Shown here one piece after another: positions 47,991 to 61,003 of a stretch of 64,000 nucleotides of DNA; the stretch's first letter is position 1; every line of letters starts with the position of its first letter. The notes beneath the pieces are model-generated. The model worked only from the letters and a program-made list of their open reading frames with translations. It did not search any database and was not told the origin of the DNA. The stretch comes from Tamarix chinensis (Eukaryota > Streptophyta > Magnoliopsida > Caryophyllales > Tamaricaceae), in contig CM060177.1 of the NCBI GenBank assembly GCA_030549775.1, forward strand, positions 64,544,638 through 64,608,637, written 5' to 3'. The position numbers were made by a program, and so were the translations under genes.

Positions 47991-49290
47991 ATAAAACAAT
48001 TTTTGGAATTAGGTTATTAAATTATTTAGATGGATAAATTATTTTAATAAATTAATTTAATTAAAATTTAAGGAATTAATTTAAGGGGTAATTTTAATAA
48101 AATATGGGTATAAAAAATTATTTAAATAAAAAGAGTATGATAAAATAATAAAATATTTATTTCAATTTATTAAATAATAATATCCATTTTTATAAATCAA
48201 AAGTCCACAAAATAATTAAATTAATAATTTAAAATTTAAATTATCATAAATGAGGATTAATTATTATATTCTAGGTTTTATAATTTTGTGATATTAGAGC
48301 CCATGCGTTGTTTTCCTCCTCATATTGTACTACTAGTTGTTGGTTTTGATATGATATTCATTATTTTATTTAATTATACATACTTTACCAAATAAATAAG
48401 TATTTGTTGTATATTTGTAGGTAATTTTTGTAACTTTTATATTTGAAATTATAAAAAATAAATACTCATACTTCTCATTAATTTATAAATTAACATGAAT
48501 CAAACAATTATTTGAACTTTCAATCATCTTTTGGTTGTCTTCATTCTTTCCATTCTTTCATAGCCTCGATTTCTTTCATATCGTTTTCTCCCCTTCTTTG
48601 AATTTATTTTCTCTCCACCCACATAAAGCCCACCATTGATTATTTCTAGTATTTTTAATAAATCAATTGATTATTACACTTTACATAAGCTTGTAAGAAA
48701 AAAGAAAAATATATTATTTTGAAAAGTTAATGGAGATTAATTTATAAACTATTCTTCTCATGTCTGTCCCTACACATTTAATTTTTCTTTTATCTTAATT
48801 TCTTCACTATTGATATGCATTTGTTAAATATTTAATCTAGTTATTGGTAAACTTAGACAAAATAAGTTATTTTATGGTTGACTTTGCTCTTTTGTTTATT
48901 GTTTTTGCATTTGGATCATTATTTTTTCCATTAAAGAGAAATTCAATTTCTTTACTAAAAATCACAAGTTGGGTTTAGCCTATTTACCACTTTACATATA
49001 GTTTCATATAGTTTTTTAAAAATAAAAAATTAATGTATTTTTTAGTTTCTAAATTACTTAATCAAGCACTTTAAATATGAGCAACTAGTTTTTATTAATT
49101 ATATTGGTATATCTTTATATATATATCCTTCATCTATATTAGTTAAAATTCTTTGGCTATATTTTTATTTTATTTTTATTTTTGTATTATTATAGATACA
49201 ACTTTTATATGGTCATGATAACTAATGGTTTTAATTATTGTAAATGTGCACAAATTTTATGTTCCAAGGGAGATAATTTTATTATTTGGA

Positions 49291-50962
49291 TGAATTATGC
49301 TGCTAGATATGTAAATTTCTTATGATATTAAATATTGTTAGTGTGTATGAATTTAATATTAATGGGTATATTTTAAAAAGGGAAAGTTTAATATTAAAAC
49401 AAAATTATTCTCCAAGGGGTGTAAAGTTCTATGTTGTTGTTGATACCTTATGGTTTTGATTATTAGCAAGCCTAGCTCCACTCGTTGGGGTCTTGTGCCT
49501 ACATCTTAAACAATCAACACTTAAGTTAAAGATTGTAAGATTTTTGTAGATACAACAAACCATGCACTGTGTTTGTTGGGGGGGGGGTAATTTCAAAACC
49601 TTATGTAGGAAATTCTCAATAGTGGTTGCCCTTTTTTTCATTCATTTTACACCCATATAAGGCGGTAGGAAGTTGAGAGAAATTACAATAACCCCTTAGG
49701 TAACCATAGGGGTTTAACTTAACTAAACACTACTCTAAGGCATGCTAACTATGGTATAAACTAACTCACTAAACAATCAGCACAGGAGGAGGGCTGATTT
49801 ATAGCTTCATGCAACCTTTACTCATGCATTAACTGCTACATTAGGTGGTTAAGCAATTAATAGGACTTAGGAAATATAATATATACAAACAAATATATAT
49901 AAGAGAACTAGTGCATTACTCTTGCCTATGCTTAATTAAATAAAGAAGAGTAACTCCTCTCCAACTCCTCATAGCCGACAACCATGGCTTCTTTTCTAGG
50001 CCATTACACCCCTTAATTAATGCTAATTAAGGCCTTGTAAAACACTCAAATTAACTCTAAAAATCTACTGCCAAACTAAAAGGGTTGCACTCTTGTATTT
50101 GAAAGTCAAGCACTCTAGGGGGATTGTTGTTAGCTTGGTGTGGCCGAAAATTGTATGGCTTGTCAAGCCATATTTTGAGTCATATTCATGCCATAATGAA
50201 GCCAAGAAAATTTTGGTGAGTTGATGGTTACAACTTATTGTTACATGGCTTGCGTGGCTAGCCATTTGGCATCTCCTTGTTATAAAACCATCTCAATAGT
50301 TGTCATATGGTCTTTACTTGATCAAAATTTATCCTCAAATGCCTTAAGTTTTAAGATGAAATAAAACCTTAGGAGTATGTTTAAGAAGTCAACCAACATC
50401 ATTATAATTTTTTTAACCAAAATTAAAATGAGGTGGATGCTCCAGCATCACTAATCATTTAATTACCTATAGACATAGTCGAGAACTCCTTTTGTGATGG
50501 AAATGTTTGCTAGAATTGTGGATGGTCGAGTACTTATTTGTCTAGATAAAGCTTTGGTTTGGGTTTTTGTCATTCATATGTTTGTGTGTGTGTGTAAACT
50601 TACACTCATTTTTCTTGAAATGATTCCACAACTCTTTTTTGGATTCAGGTTTTATTAGTTAGACCACCCATTTTGATTATTATTTTTTTTATCTAGGTTT
50701 TTCTATTAATTAACTTGTAATAGCTTATTATCCTTAAATGAATTTATCAAGAATTTAATGCTCATGAATACTCCAGCCAATAAATAATATTAATTTTAAT
50801 TGCACATACATTTTTATAATTTATTTAGCATTTAATGTAACCTCTATCCTCACCATATTTATATTTTTTCCTTTTTTATCTATTTCTCTACTATTTTTAT
50901 TTTCTTTTCCGTATCATCAAGGCAACATAAATTTCAATGGATTTCTCCAAACCTTGTCCTCA
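49291..50962. other. Non-coding region between copies B and C
   Basis: About 1.7 kb. 49430-50300 has a cDNA-like texture, a G-run at 49578-49586 and the open frames 49429-49641(-) and 50065-50265(-), neither with a recognisable domain. It may be a decayed retroelement. A GT-repeat lies near 50582. Confidence 0.35.
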
Positions 50963-52816
50963 TGGTGTGACCGTAGCCGACACGCAATTTAAACCCTCTT
51001 GTTGTCACTTGTAGTACTGGTAAATAAGGGTATCATTCTAGGCCGGGGATTGAGAGGGCTCACCTCTATCTAACTAGCTTAAAAATAATTAAAACTAAAA
51101 ACACTAAATAACACACAAAATAAATAAACAAGAGAAAATACTAATGGGGGTTATAAAAATAATAATAAAAGAGTAAATAAAATAAAATAAACTAATAATA
51201 AAAATAATAAAAATAATGGGAAACTCGTAGATATGAGAAATATGTTAGGGAAATAAAAATCCACCACTAGATTAGGTCGTAATATAATATTTATTTCTAA
51301 GTCATCTTTTAATCGTGAGAAGGAGATCGACCAAGTTGCACACCAAACACAGATCCATACACCTTATATTACTTCCCTTAATTAATTAATACGACCACAT
51401 GCCTATATTAACCCTATTAAATACTAGCAGTATAGCAGCAACAAGAGGCTCCTATATTTAACTAGATTTAATGCATTAAGTGTAAGTGGAAGGCTGTCAA
51501 TCTAAGTACCTAGACTAGTACAAAACGTATGTCTAGCTGTATTTCCTATCCTTGACCCACACGTATCGAAACATTTTACCACTTCGGTTAGAATCACAAA
51601 ATGATTAGGTGAATTATTATCTAACCTAGCTGCAATTTATGCATATAAATTCTAGTATATTTAGATGGCCACCTAGCAGGAAAATAATGCTACATACTGT
51701 TACTTATGAGGAACCAGAACAAGGAATGCACCAAATAAACTATACTGGACATAATTATACATATAAACGATAGCAACTAATATAGAGTCAAGAAACAATC
51801 TCACGAAACAAAGAAAATAAAATTATAATTCAAATTCTAATCCAGGGTTTCAAATTATTCCCTAACAATAAACAATCAGCCAGCCATAATTAAAGAATTA
51901 ATTACACAGAAATATATATCTAAAATATAAATTAAAAATAAGAGAAATAAATAACCGGAATTAATTTTGGATAAAAGAGCAAGAATTTATTCAGATAAAA
52001 ATTAATTTTATCTGAATTAAATTCTACCGGTATTAAATTCTTCTCTAATTTTCTTCCTTGTTTGCCTGAATTTCTGTGCAACAATTTCTTTTTCTTTTTC
52101 TTCTTTCTCGACTGACGTCGTGCGCTGAAGGCTGCTGCCTCGGACCCCGTGCGTCGTCCGAGCGTCTGTGACGTGCTCTCCCGAGCCTATAAAGGCTCTC
52201 TCCCGTCTCTCTCTCTTTGCGTCGTCTCACAGAGCCTCGGAAGGCTCTGCCGCTCCCTCGAGCCTGTTGAGGCTCTCGACCACACACACCCTTTCTTTCT
52301 CTCCGTGATCTTCCTTTTATTTTCGTTTTCCTCGTCTCACCCCATGCCATGTCAGCCCTTGCTTTTAATTTTTGTGCGTCGTCCCATGTAGCTCTCTCTC
52401 TTCTACCACATTAGCCCTTCGATGACTCTTTGCTGTGTGGCCCTCTCTGGCTCTCAGTCTTCTACCACGTCAGCCCTGTTGACTCTTCATCCGTTGTTCA
52501 GCTCTGTTTTGTGTTCCAAGCCTTTGGGCCTTTGGGCCTTCGGCCTTTGGCCATTGGTCCAAAGGTCTTATTTGTTTTTTTTTTAATATTTTTCTTTTAC
52601 TTAAAAACAAAACCTGCAAAATAAAATTAATAAAAATTAATAAATAATATTTTATTCTAAATTTACTTAATTTATATCATTTTAGCTCAAATAATAAAAC
52701 TTATACAATTTTACCACTTAAGCATAAAACAATAATTATTCCCCTATATTAGTTAAATAAACTACCAAAAACTAAGATTATAAGGGTATAAAATGTGTCA
52801 AAATATGAACTCATCA
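50963..52816 (-). mobile_element. LTR of family Y, copy C (3' LTR with adjoining internal DNA)
   Basis: 1,854 bp on the minus strand, from TGATGAGTTC (right end, 52816) to CACACCA (left end, 50963). It is clearly related to, but more diverged than, copies A and B. Immediately before its start on the minus strand lies a polypurine tract, so this copy is still attached to the end of an internal region. It has the conserved hairpin near 51985-52024. Open frames at 52045-52624 are in its CT-rich part and look non-coding. Confidence 0.85.
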
Positions 52817-52830
52817 CACCCCCACACTTA
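52817..52830 (-). other. Polypurine tract next to the family Y LTR
   Basis: The minus strand reads TAAGTGTGGGGGTG directly before the LTR. It is preceded by 'ttgcttgaggacaagcaag' (52841-52859), a sequence that commonly ends the internal region of plant Ty3/gypsy elements. It would prime plus-strand DNA synthesis. Confidence 0.8.
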
Positions 52831-54200
52831 GCTTCTTGCTTGTCCTCAAGCAAGTTATTACTCTAAACAGATAAAATTAAATTAACTAGCCACTTTCGTA
52901 GGTCTCACGATTACACTTAGCATGTGTAATAAGCCCTTTAAACCCCTAGGTCACCCATTTAGGACGAGTAAGGTCTCGTGAGGGTTTCGCAGATGATATA
53001 CCCACAAAATCAAACACAAATAAAATAAAATAAAAACATAACTAACACCCTTAACCATTTTTGTCTCAGAATCTTTTACTTTCAAATGTTAAGATTAGCA
53101 ATCAATCAAGATTCGGCATTGGGAGATTTAAAGGATCAATTTCAACATATGGTTCACACATAAACATTACAGGTATGAACATATCAATATTATGGATGAA
53201 AATCTAGCACACCTTAGTCACATCAAGATTCATCCTCACTATGGATACCCTCTAATTTTTTTCTCTTAGATTCATGGCTACAAATGTATAGAAACACTCA
53301 CGTATGTGAGATAAGATGATGAAGATAATAAATAACTCACATATATAAACAAAGAAGGCTCATATTCTTGTGGATAAGACCTCATGAAAGATATCAAATA
53401 CTTGCCAAATGGACCGAACCATATGCTTAACTCTTGTGACTAATCTCCAACAGATCAAAGGCTGCTCATCTCAAGAATCAAATAGGACTTACTTATTGGT
53501 TGTAATGGGGTTTAAGGTAAAGAAGGGTATGGAGTTTTTTAGGAGTGTGGTGCTAAAAAGATCAAGAGCTAGTGGAATCTAATAAGTAGATGAAATATAA
53601 GCTTAATTCCACATCAATGATTAATGAAACACCTCTCCGTCTCCACACCAAATTAAAACATGAATAGAACTTTCTCAACCTCATCTCCATAACTCCCTCT
53701 CTTCCTTATATCCTAACATTTTTTTTTCTTTCTTTTTATTTTTTTTCTTTTTTTTGATAATCTTCATTTTTTTTTTCATTCATTTTTTTTCTCCACCAAA
53801 CATAACCAATCCCCTTTCTTAGCATAAATACATATATTTCTTTCACATACACACATACACAACCACTCTTTATATCCATAACGATATGATTTCCTTCCAC
53901 TAGCTTTAAGCAAAGGTAAGGAGATTAAGGCCCGAAGGTTATTCAATGTGGGTAATGGAAAAAAATTATATGTTCCATGTATAGTCTCAAAAGGGTTTCT
54001 ATGGGGTGTACATCATGTATACACAAATCAGGTTAAGCTATTTGGTCATGTGATGGAAAATCCTAAGCTGCCTTTATTATTTTCTCAATCAGAGCATTTT
54101 TTGACTATAAGCTTTTACTAGCACAAGAGTAAGTTCTAGTAATCTCTAGTAATCTTTCATTTCACATGATTAGTGTTTTTCCTTTTAATTAGGATAATAG
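52831..54200 (-). other. Probable 3' internal region of the family Y retroelement, non-coding
   Basis: About 1.4 kb between the polypurine tract and repeat-like DNA. It includes an A/T homopolymer-rich stretch (53715-53800). No reverse transcriptase, integrase or gag motif was found, so only the untranslated 3' part appears to be left. The boundary with the adjoining repeat near 54.2 kb is uncertain. Confidence 0.5.
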
Positions 54201-54236
54201 TTCCATTTATTTGACTCAAGGGAGAGATCAAGAACC

Positions 54237-54360
54237 CAGAGACACAAAGGCACACCGGCCATACTGGTACATGGACAACACAATACCCTTCAACCATCAA
54301 CCTAGGGACGCAAAGGTACCCTGGTCGCACTGGTGGACGAGGACACATAGTACCCTACCG
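54237..54360 (-). repeat. Two-unit tandem repeat, ~63 bp
   Basis: Two units of the type 'gacacaaaggcacaccggcc' and 'gacgcaaaggtaccctggtc', each followed by 'actggt'. In texture it resembles the minisatellite of the long LTR at 23658-24033. Confidence 0.6.
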
Positions 54361-54989
54361 ATAATAACACCTAATCCATAAATATGCATACCCCCTAAAT
54401 AAGTTCGTAGAGCTAGATAGAGTAAGATACAGAGCCTGACTGGGGCACTAAGGCACACCAGTAAATACTAGAATAATCATGAGCTAAACCACATCTTTAG
54501 GGTAGCGACCCCCAAAGATCCACCATTCCTAATCTCGAGGTATTCCACTTTAACTATTAATGTCTTAATTAAGGTGACTATAAGAAACACAACAACCACA
54601 TGCTTATTCATTCCCATTTGTTTCTGTCATTATAAAGTATTCCTTATTTATATAGTTATCTATGTTAACTGAAGAAACCACTAAGGGCATCCATATATCA
54701 TCCAATTACAATTCGGTATTCGTTTTCATTTATTCATATGTCATAATGGTTATCATATCATAATCATAATATGGCATTAGACTTCAGTTAGTCCACATCG
54801 AAGGATCATGGAACACTTAACCTTAGCATGCCCTTATATTACATCTAGCACACATTACCATGCATGATAAATGATAAAGACACGTCTTTCATGAATATGA
54901 GACAAACACCATATCACACCCTTATATTATTATTCAATGTCACTTAGGTCTAGTTATGGAGACTTATTTAATCCATTGATAAGATATAT

Positions 54990-56110
54990 GCAAGTTATCG
55001 ATTTACCCACCATCCTTACAAAACTACTAAAATACCATTTGTTTGTAAAATTACCAAGTCCTCCCTTTTTATTTGCCACATTACCATATTACTCTTCGTA
55101 TTTGCATAGTTACCAAATTACCCCGTTGTATTTATTAGATTACGAAATTATCCTCCATACTTATTCACTCACCTACTTTACCCCTCATACTCGTTAAGTT
55201 ACCAATTTACCCGTCTAGTTAGTTAAATTACCGTATTACCCTTTATACTTATTTAAATTACCAAATTGTCGCCTATGCTTATTAAGTTACCAAATCACCC
55301 TTCATACTTGTTACAGTTACCATATTACCCATTTGATTAGTTAAATTACCAAATTGCCTTTCTTATTTATTAAAATTACCAAATTATCCCTTTTGTTGGT
55401 TAAATTACCAAATTTCCCCTCTTACTTATTAGAATTACCAAATTTCCCTTCTTTATTATTATAATTACCATTTTACCCCTTTGCTTTACAAAATTACCAT
55501 AATACCCTTTCCTTTGTGCCAAATTACAAAATACCCTTCTCCTTTATTAAATAACCATTTTACCCCTTTACTATAAAAATTACCATAATACCCTTTCCAT
55601 TATGCCAAATTACCAAAATATTCTTCTCCTTTATTAAATTACCATTTTAATTTTTAGCTTACCCCTTTACTTTACAAAATTACCAACATACCCTTTCTAT
55701 CATGTCAAATTATTGAATTACTCTTCTCCTTTATTAAGTTATCATTTTACCCCTTTACTTTACAAAATTACCAACATACCCTTTCCATTATGCTAAATTA
55801 CCAAAATACCCTTCTCCTTTATTAAATTACCATTTTACCCTTTATTTTACAAAATTACAAATATACCTTTTCTATTATGTCAAATTACCAAAATACCCTT
55901 CTCCTTTATTAAGTTATCATTTTTACCGCTTTACTCAACAAAATTACCAACATACCCTTTCTATTATGCCAAATTACCAAAATACCCTTTTAATTTATTA
56001 AATTACTAGTTTACCCCTTTATTTAACAAAATTACCAACATACCCTTTCCATTATGCCAAATTACCAAAATACTCTTCTCCTTTATTAAATTATCATTTT
56101 ACCCCTTTAC
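54990..56110 (-). repeat. Tandem 'ttaccaaaatacccttctcc' array
   Basis: About 1.1 kb of short, degenerate repeats alternating 'aaattaccaaaataccctt' and 'attaccattttacccctt', with a longer ~85-bp period in 55480-56100. The equivalent zone of copies A and B (3180-3450 and 45830-46080) is only about 250 bp, so the array has expanded here or contracted there. Confidence 0.85.
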
Positions 56111-58735
56111 ACTTATAATTTACCATTTTGGCCTTAATATACCAATTTCACCAAAATATCATCACTACATAAAATATTGATATACATGCTCCATACACAT
56201 CATCCAACACCACCAACTATTATTATTTATCATTAATATACATTAGCACCTGCACTTATTTACTCTTACACAAGAAATATTACTAAAATGCCCCTAGGGC
56301 CTATAATAACATTATTTATGCAACAAATGGCCGCATTAGCATATCATATCATACATATACATTTAACATTATCATTAATAGCAAGGATCCTTCCCTTAAG
56401 AATTTTTTCTACGCATGGAACATAAATTATCATGCTTTTCTTTTTCATCAACTAACATATGCCACTAAACACATTATACTTAACAACATACACTATGCAT
56501 ATAAATCATATTAAAAATTCTAATGTGCTAGCAAACGTATATCCATACATTTTAGTAGGGTATAATGATTACCTTATTTCCAGCAAAAATTAAACCTTTC
56601 CTGTACCCTAATTAAAGGTTTGAGCTTTGATTAGTAAAATCAATACCTAAAAATAATATCAATATTTATCATATTAGGAACATAAAAATCAAAAGAATAA
56701 ACCTTTATCAAAAACATAATTAAATACATACTAATGGTAACCATTAATATACCTCAAAATTAATCCAAAATGCTCAAAATGAAAGGCAAAGCTCACACTG
56801 CTCATGCAATGTACGCTGTATGCAAAATAGCAAGAAAGGAGGGAAGGAAGAATGAAGGGTGGCTGGTAGGGATGGTAAAGGGGCAGATCGGGGACGAGGA
56901 CCCCATCCCCCTCCTCGAATCCAACCCGATCCCTAATTTTTTTATCTAGGATTCCCCGACCTGATCCCCGCAGGGATCAAATTCCCATACCCAACCGGAT
57001 CCCCGATCTATTTTCCATCTTTGATTTATTCCCCAACTTTGAAACCCAACTCGATCCCTGATCCTCAAGCCTTTTTTTATATTATACTTTTAATTTATAT
57101 TCTATAAAAAATTATATTATATATATATAATTATATAAAAAATATAAATATATATATATAAAAATTATTCGGGGTGGGTTCGAGGATGGGAACTCCCAAC
57201 CCGTCCCTAAGAAAATCCAGTTAAAAATCCCCGAATTCTCTCCCCAAACGGGGAATTTCCGACGGGGCCCTGAAAACTCGGGGAAAATTGCCATCCCTTA
57301 CGGTTAGTTGGGGTATGGTTTTTGGGAGTGGTGTGGAGAGCACGTGGAGGGGAGTTAGGGTAGTGGCTGGATGTAGGGAGGAAGTAGGGGTGTAGGCCGT
57401 GGTTGGGGGTCGGTGATTGGTAGCTCAGGGTGGAGGAGGTGGCGGTTGTAGGGTTGGAAAAAGAGGATGCAAGAGTTTCTGAGGAGAAGAAGCAAGGGAA
57501 AAGAAGAGGGGAAGGGAGGATTTGTAGGGTTAGGTTTCGGCCAAGGGAGGCCAGGTGGTGGAATGGGAGGTTCCAGCGAGTGTATTGGTGGATGTGGTGG
57601 CAGAAGAAGAGGAAGGAGGGTGGCAGACGGTGTTGGTGCAGAGTGGAGGCCGTTAAGGAGAGGAAAGAAAAGAGAGGGAGGGAAGGAGGTTGCAAGGGCA
57701 TGTGGGGGTGACGGGGTGGTGTAAGGAGGTTGGTGGGGTATTAGGGAGGTGGTGTAGGTGGTGAGTTGGGTGGAAGGGGTGAGAATTGAGGGTGGGGAGC
57801 AAAAATGGGGGAGGAGGAAAAAAGGGAAAGAAGGGAAAGAGAGAGGGCTCTACAGGGCATGAAGGGGCTCGAGGGGAGTCAAAAATGAGCAGAAGGGAAG
57901 GTTATAAGGAGAAAAAAAGGAAGAGGGAAAGGAGAGGAGGCAGGCGCAGGCTAGGGCAGTGGTTGCAGGTGGTAGGATGGTAGGTTGCAGGGAGAAGGAG
58001 AAGGAAAGGGAAGGTACGTGGGGAAGGGTGGCAGGCTCAAGTTTGGTCCAAAAATTGGGGGAAAGGGATGGGGGAGAAAGGGAGAGTGAGAGTAGGGTTG
58101 CAGGCAGTGTGCAAGCTGCCATGGTGTGTAGCGGTCAAAGGAGAAGGATGAGGGAAATAAGAAGAAGAAAAAGAAAAGGAAAGGAGAGGTAGGTCGGCTA
58201 GGTGAGGGAGAAGGAAAGGGAAGCGGGTCGACCTATGCGTTAGGGAGGGGGAGAGAAAAAAAAGAAGTTGGGTTGAGCCAACCTGGGGGGAATGGAAAGA
58301 AAAATAAAAAAAGGGGGACAGGCTAGGGCGGTCATGCGAGAGAGGGAGGAGAAGGGAAGCAGGCCAGGCACTTCGAAGAGGAAAAAAGAAGAAAAGGAAA
58401 AAAAAGGAAAAGAAAAGGAAGAAAAGTGGGAAAGAAAAAAGGAAAAAAAGGCAAAATAAAATAACTTTTTTGGACTAATGGTATTTAAAATTTTTGATAG
58501 ATAAATAAAGTTAATAATTTAATTTATTAGAATTTAATATATTGGTTTAAAAAGGCTAATTTTAGTAAAATATAGGTTGAAAAATTATTTAAATGAATGA
58601 GCATGATAAAATAACAAAATATTTATTTTAATTTATTAAATATTCATATCCACTTTTACACACTCAAAAATCTATAAAATAATTAAATTAAATTTAAAAG
58701 TTAATTTATCCTAAGTAAGGGTTATTTATTAATAA
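56110..58735 (-). repeat. Repeat copy C, LTR-like head and GA-rich tract
   Basis: On the minus strand it aligns with about 1090-3170 of copy A (for example 'catacattttagtagggtat' at 56545 and 46499). It breaks off near 58735, within about 35 bp of the presumed LTR start. It is interrupted by a MITE at 56867-57300. GA-rich open frames here (57430-58192, both strands) are low-complexity. Confidence 0.75.
56867..57300. mobile_element. hAT-like MITE (GGGATGGCAA type)
   Basis: About 434 bp with ends TAGGGATGGTAAA and TTGCCATCCCTTA (imperfect terminal inverted repeats) and inner GC-rich parts full of 'ccccga' and 'cggggaa' words around an AT-rich core. This is a familiar form of plant hAT-derived MITE. 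It interrupts repeat copy C, which lacks it at the matching place in copies A and B. The flanking 8-bp duplications are not clean (gtggctgg versus cggttagt). Confidence 0.65.
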
Positions 58736-59357
58736 TAGCTATTTGCACTTAGAATAAAATAGTCAAAGTATAGGCCAGATAAGGAGGGGCGTACAACCAC
58801 CTTTTGGGTGGGGAAATCTAGGCTATGTTTGGTTAGGATTAAACTAGAAATGGTAACTAAGTAGTAACTAGCTAGTTTGATTTCTAACTAACCCTTAGTT
58901 CTAGTTGGGAATGGTTATCTTGTAACTAAAAGATTGTGGCACTATATAAGGGAAAGTAGGGGATGAATGTAAGGGTCTTTGGTCACCCATATTTCTCTTT
59001 TTGCTAAGTGAAAGTTAGCTCCTTGGTTAGTGCATACCATGGTTGAGTTATATCCTAAAATTTTTGTGTCTTTTTATCTTAAGTGTTGTATAGCTTGAGT
59101 GGTAGATTCAAGTATATGAATTAAGAGTTACTTAATTCATATATTCATCAACTCATACCCCGTCTATCTGATATGAACCTTAAAAATTTATACTTAATTA
59201 ATTTTGATAATTGCTGTGAATTATTTACTTACAATTGTTTGTCTTATTTGGTGGATAAATAGGAGTGTAATGCAGCATATGGATTCTGTGGATCTTCGGT
59301 TGCAGCTGCTGGAGTGTGCAGATTATGTATCTGGAGTGTGCAGATTATGTAATCTTT
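58736..59357. other. Non-coding region, no supported gene
   Basis: About 620 bp. A short tandem duplication of 'tctggagtgtgcagattatg' is seen at 59309-59352. Nothing else was supported. Confidence 0.35.
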
Positions 59358-59996
59358 TTTGTTAATTATTTGTAATCCCATATGATGCATTCGCCGGTTG
59401 AATTGGCTAATGGAAATTAGGTCGGTTGTATAATCCGCCACCCGGCCCTTAATTATGGACTAGTTGGATTGTGGATTAATCAATCCTTAATATCCATGAT
59501 TAGCTAAAGTTAATTAGTTGATGGGAATTATGTCTAAAACTTACCTTGTATTTGGGGTAGTTTCTTGGGCTGGTCAAATTCATATCTTTGGCCCAATTAT
59601 TGTCGTCCCTTCCCGTTTCGCTAGGCTGTGCTATTGTCTGGGCTGTATTATACGGGTATTTTATACGATCTGTTATACAGTCTGTAATGTTGGTATAAAT
59701 AGGCCATATAACGTGTAATACATAGACGATATTGATAGAATACAATTCTTGATTTTTCTCTAGATCTTTCTCGCGACTTCTCTCTCTCGGCGAACCTCTC
59801 ACTCGCTCTTCTTCTCTGTGTCTGCTCTCTTACTTGATCGATCTTGATCTTTCTTTCTTCGATTTCAGTTGCCGTTGTCAAAACTGTGTCTCTGAATCTT
59901 TCGTTCTTCCTTCGGAAAGTTTTCCTTAGGCTGAATCCGGCGAATCGAACGTTGCGCTCGATTAATCTTTCGATCCTTTCATGAAACCCTAACAGG
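59358..59996 (+). repeat. LTR-like promoter/leader sequence (approximate bounds)
   Basis: A TATA box (TATAAAT, 59694-59700) is followed by a CT-rich leader (59755-59920) and ends in CCCTAACA near 59996, a common LTR ending. The arrangement resembles a Ty1/copia LTR. No primer-binding site follows and no target duplication was found, so the left border is a guess. A degraded plant promoter is the alternative. Confidence 0.45.
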
Positions 59997-59999
59997 TTT

Positions 60000-61003
60000 C
60001 CATCACTATCTTTCTCATTTTTGGTGGTTTATTACCGAGCCATCAATGTTTTACCAAGTTTAACTCAATTTGTATCCATCATGCATCAAAAAGCATTCGA
60101 ATAAGTCTTTGAAATAGTTAGAACATTCGGTTTGTAACCCTTCATAAACTTCACCTACTTTTCAAACTTTAAAGACAACTTGATTAAGTCCTTAAGAGAA
60201 TCATAAGCATACATATCATTCCTGTCATGGATCAAGTTTTTAAATCCACCTAAGAATCTAGCACCTTTTGTTCTTTCCGTTCTTATATGTCACATATTAG
60301 TGCTAGTATTTCAAATTCCCTAACACTCTTCTATACTACGAAGTCCTTGCCTAAGGGTAGTCAACTTAACATACATGTCTTGCTCATACTCCCTATGATC
60401 AAATTTATTCCATAGGTGTTTCATAAGCTTTTCTCATGACTTAAAATTAGATTTATCTTGTCTTTCACATGTTCTCTTTTGGTTGTCATACCAAACCTTA
60501 GCAAACTTTTTGAATTTTAGAATAGAGAGTTTACGTTTTCGTTCATCATTATACTCTGTGAATTCAAATATTGCTTCTACCTTATGCAAACACTCAATGA
60601 ACAATTCAACATTTAAATCACCATAAAAATTCACAAAGGTCTAGCTTTATACCTTTGTCGTCATGATGTGTATGCTATGGTTGGAAATGATACGACCTTT
60701 TAATTCTAATGAAACCATTCGATGCATCTTCATGGTCACCTTCATCTTACTCCATCCTCAAATTCACATTTCCTCCATTTACCTTAACCACGTGTCTAAC
60801 CATCCTTCTACTCGGTCGTCAATGGCTTCCACCATGTTTTATATGTGTATCAATAGCTCTTGATTAGCTATGCGTACCTCCATGAATTAGAGTTGACTTT
60901 GCATTGCTAGAATTTATTGGAGTTGAGCATTGTGTGCATTCATGTTGATGTTGAGGACTTAGATTTCCGCAAGTATGGAATCCATCTTATCTTCATCTTC
61001 CAT
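60000..61003 (-). pseudogene. Ty3/gypsy gag fragment
   Basis: The minus-strand ATG at 61001-61003 begins MEDEDKMDSILAEI. The frame decays, but the retrotransposon-gag domain is clear at 60434-60634 (NFYGDLNVELFIECLHKVEA, then IFEFTEYNDERKRKLSILKF and WYDNQKR). Downstream, weaker matches continue toward 60000 (EYEQDMYVKLTTLRQG; RFLGGFKNLIHD; LKFEK). Several stops and shifts break it. Gag normally forms the particle shell. No protease or polymerase follows, so the element is truncated here. Confidence 0.85.

Larger units (their letters stand above)
43376..49290 (-). repeat. Large repeat copy B (inverted partner of copy A, without the CACTA)
   Basis: On the minus strand this matches 1-3550 joined to 13252-15583. 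The join falls at 45719-45721 (TAC, the complement of the target GTA) with a single copy, so copy B is the uninterrupted site. It contains its own solo LTR of family Y (43499-45320), the GA-rich tract (46790-47990) and the LTR-like head near 48290-48298. No conserved protein. Open frames at 44532-45081, 46852-47043 and 47237-47521 are low-complexity. Confidence 0.9.

Noticed and set aside
42715..49290. Interpretation of copies A and B as the two LTRs of one retroelement
   Set aside because: They are in inverted, not direct, orientation and share flanking sequence beyond the presumed LTR start.
57207..58192. ORFs of 164, 93, 90 and 85 codons
   Set aside because: They lie in the GA-rich tract of repeat copy C and partly in the MITE. 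Composition is extreme and the frames are not shared by copies A and B.
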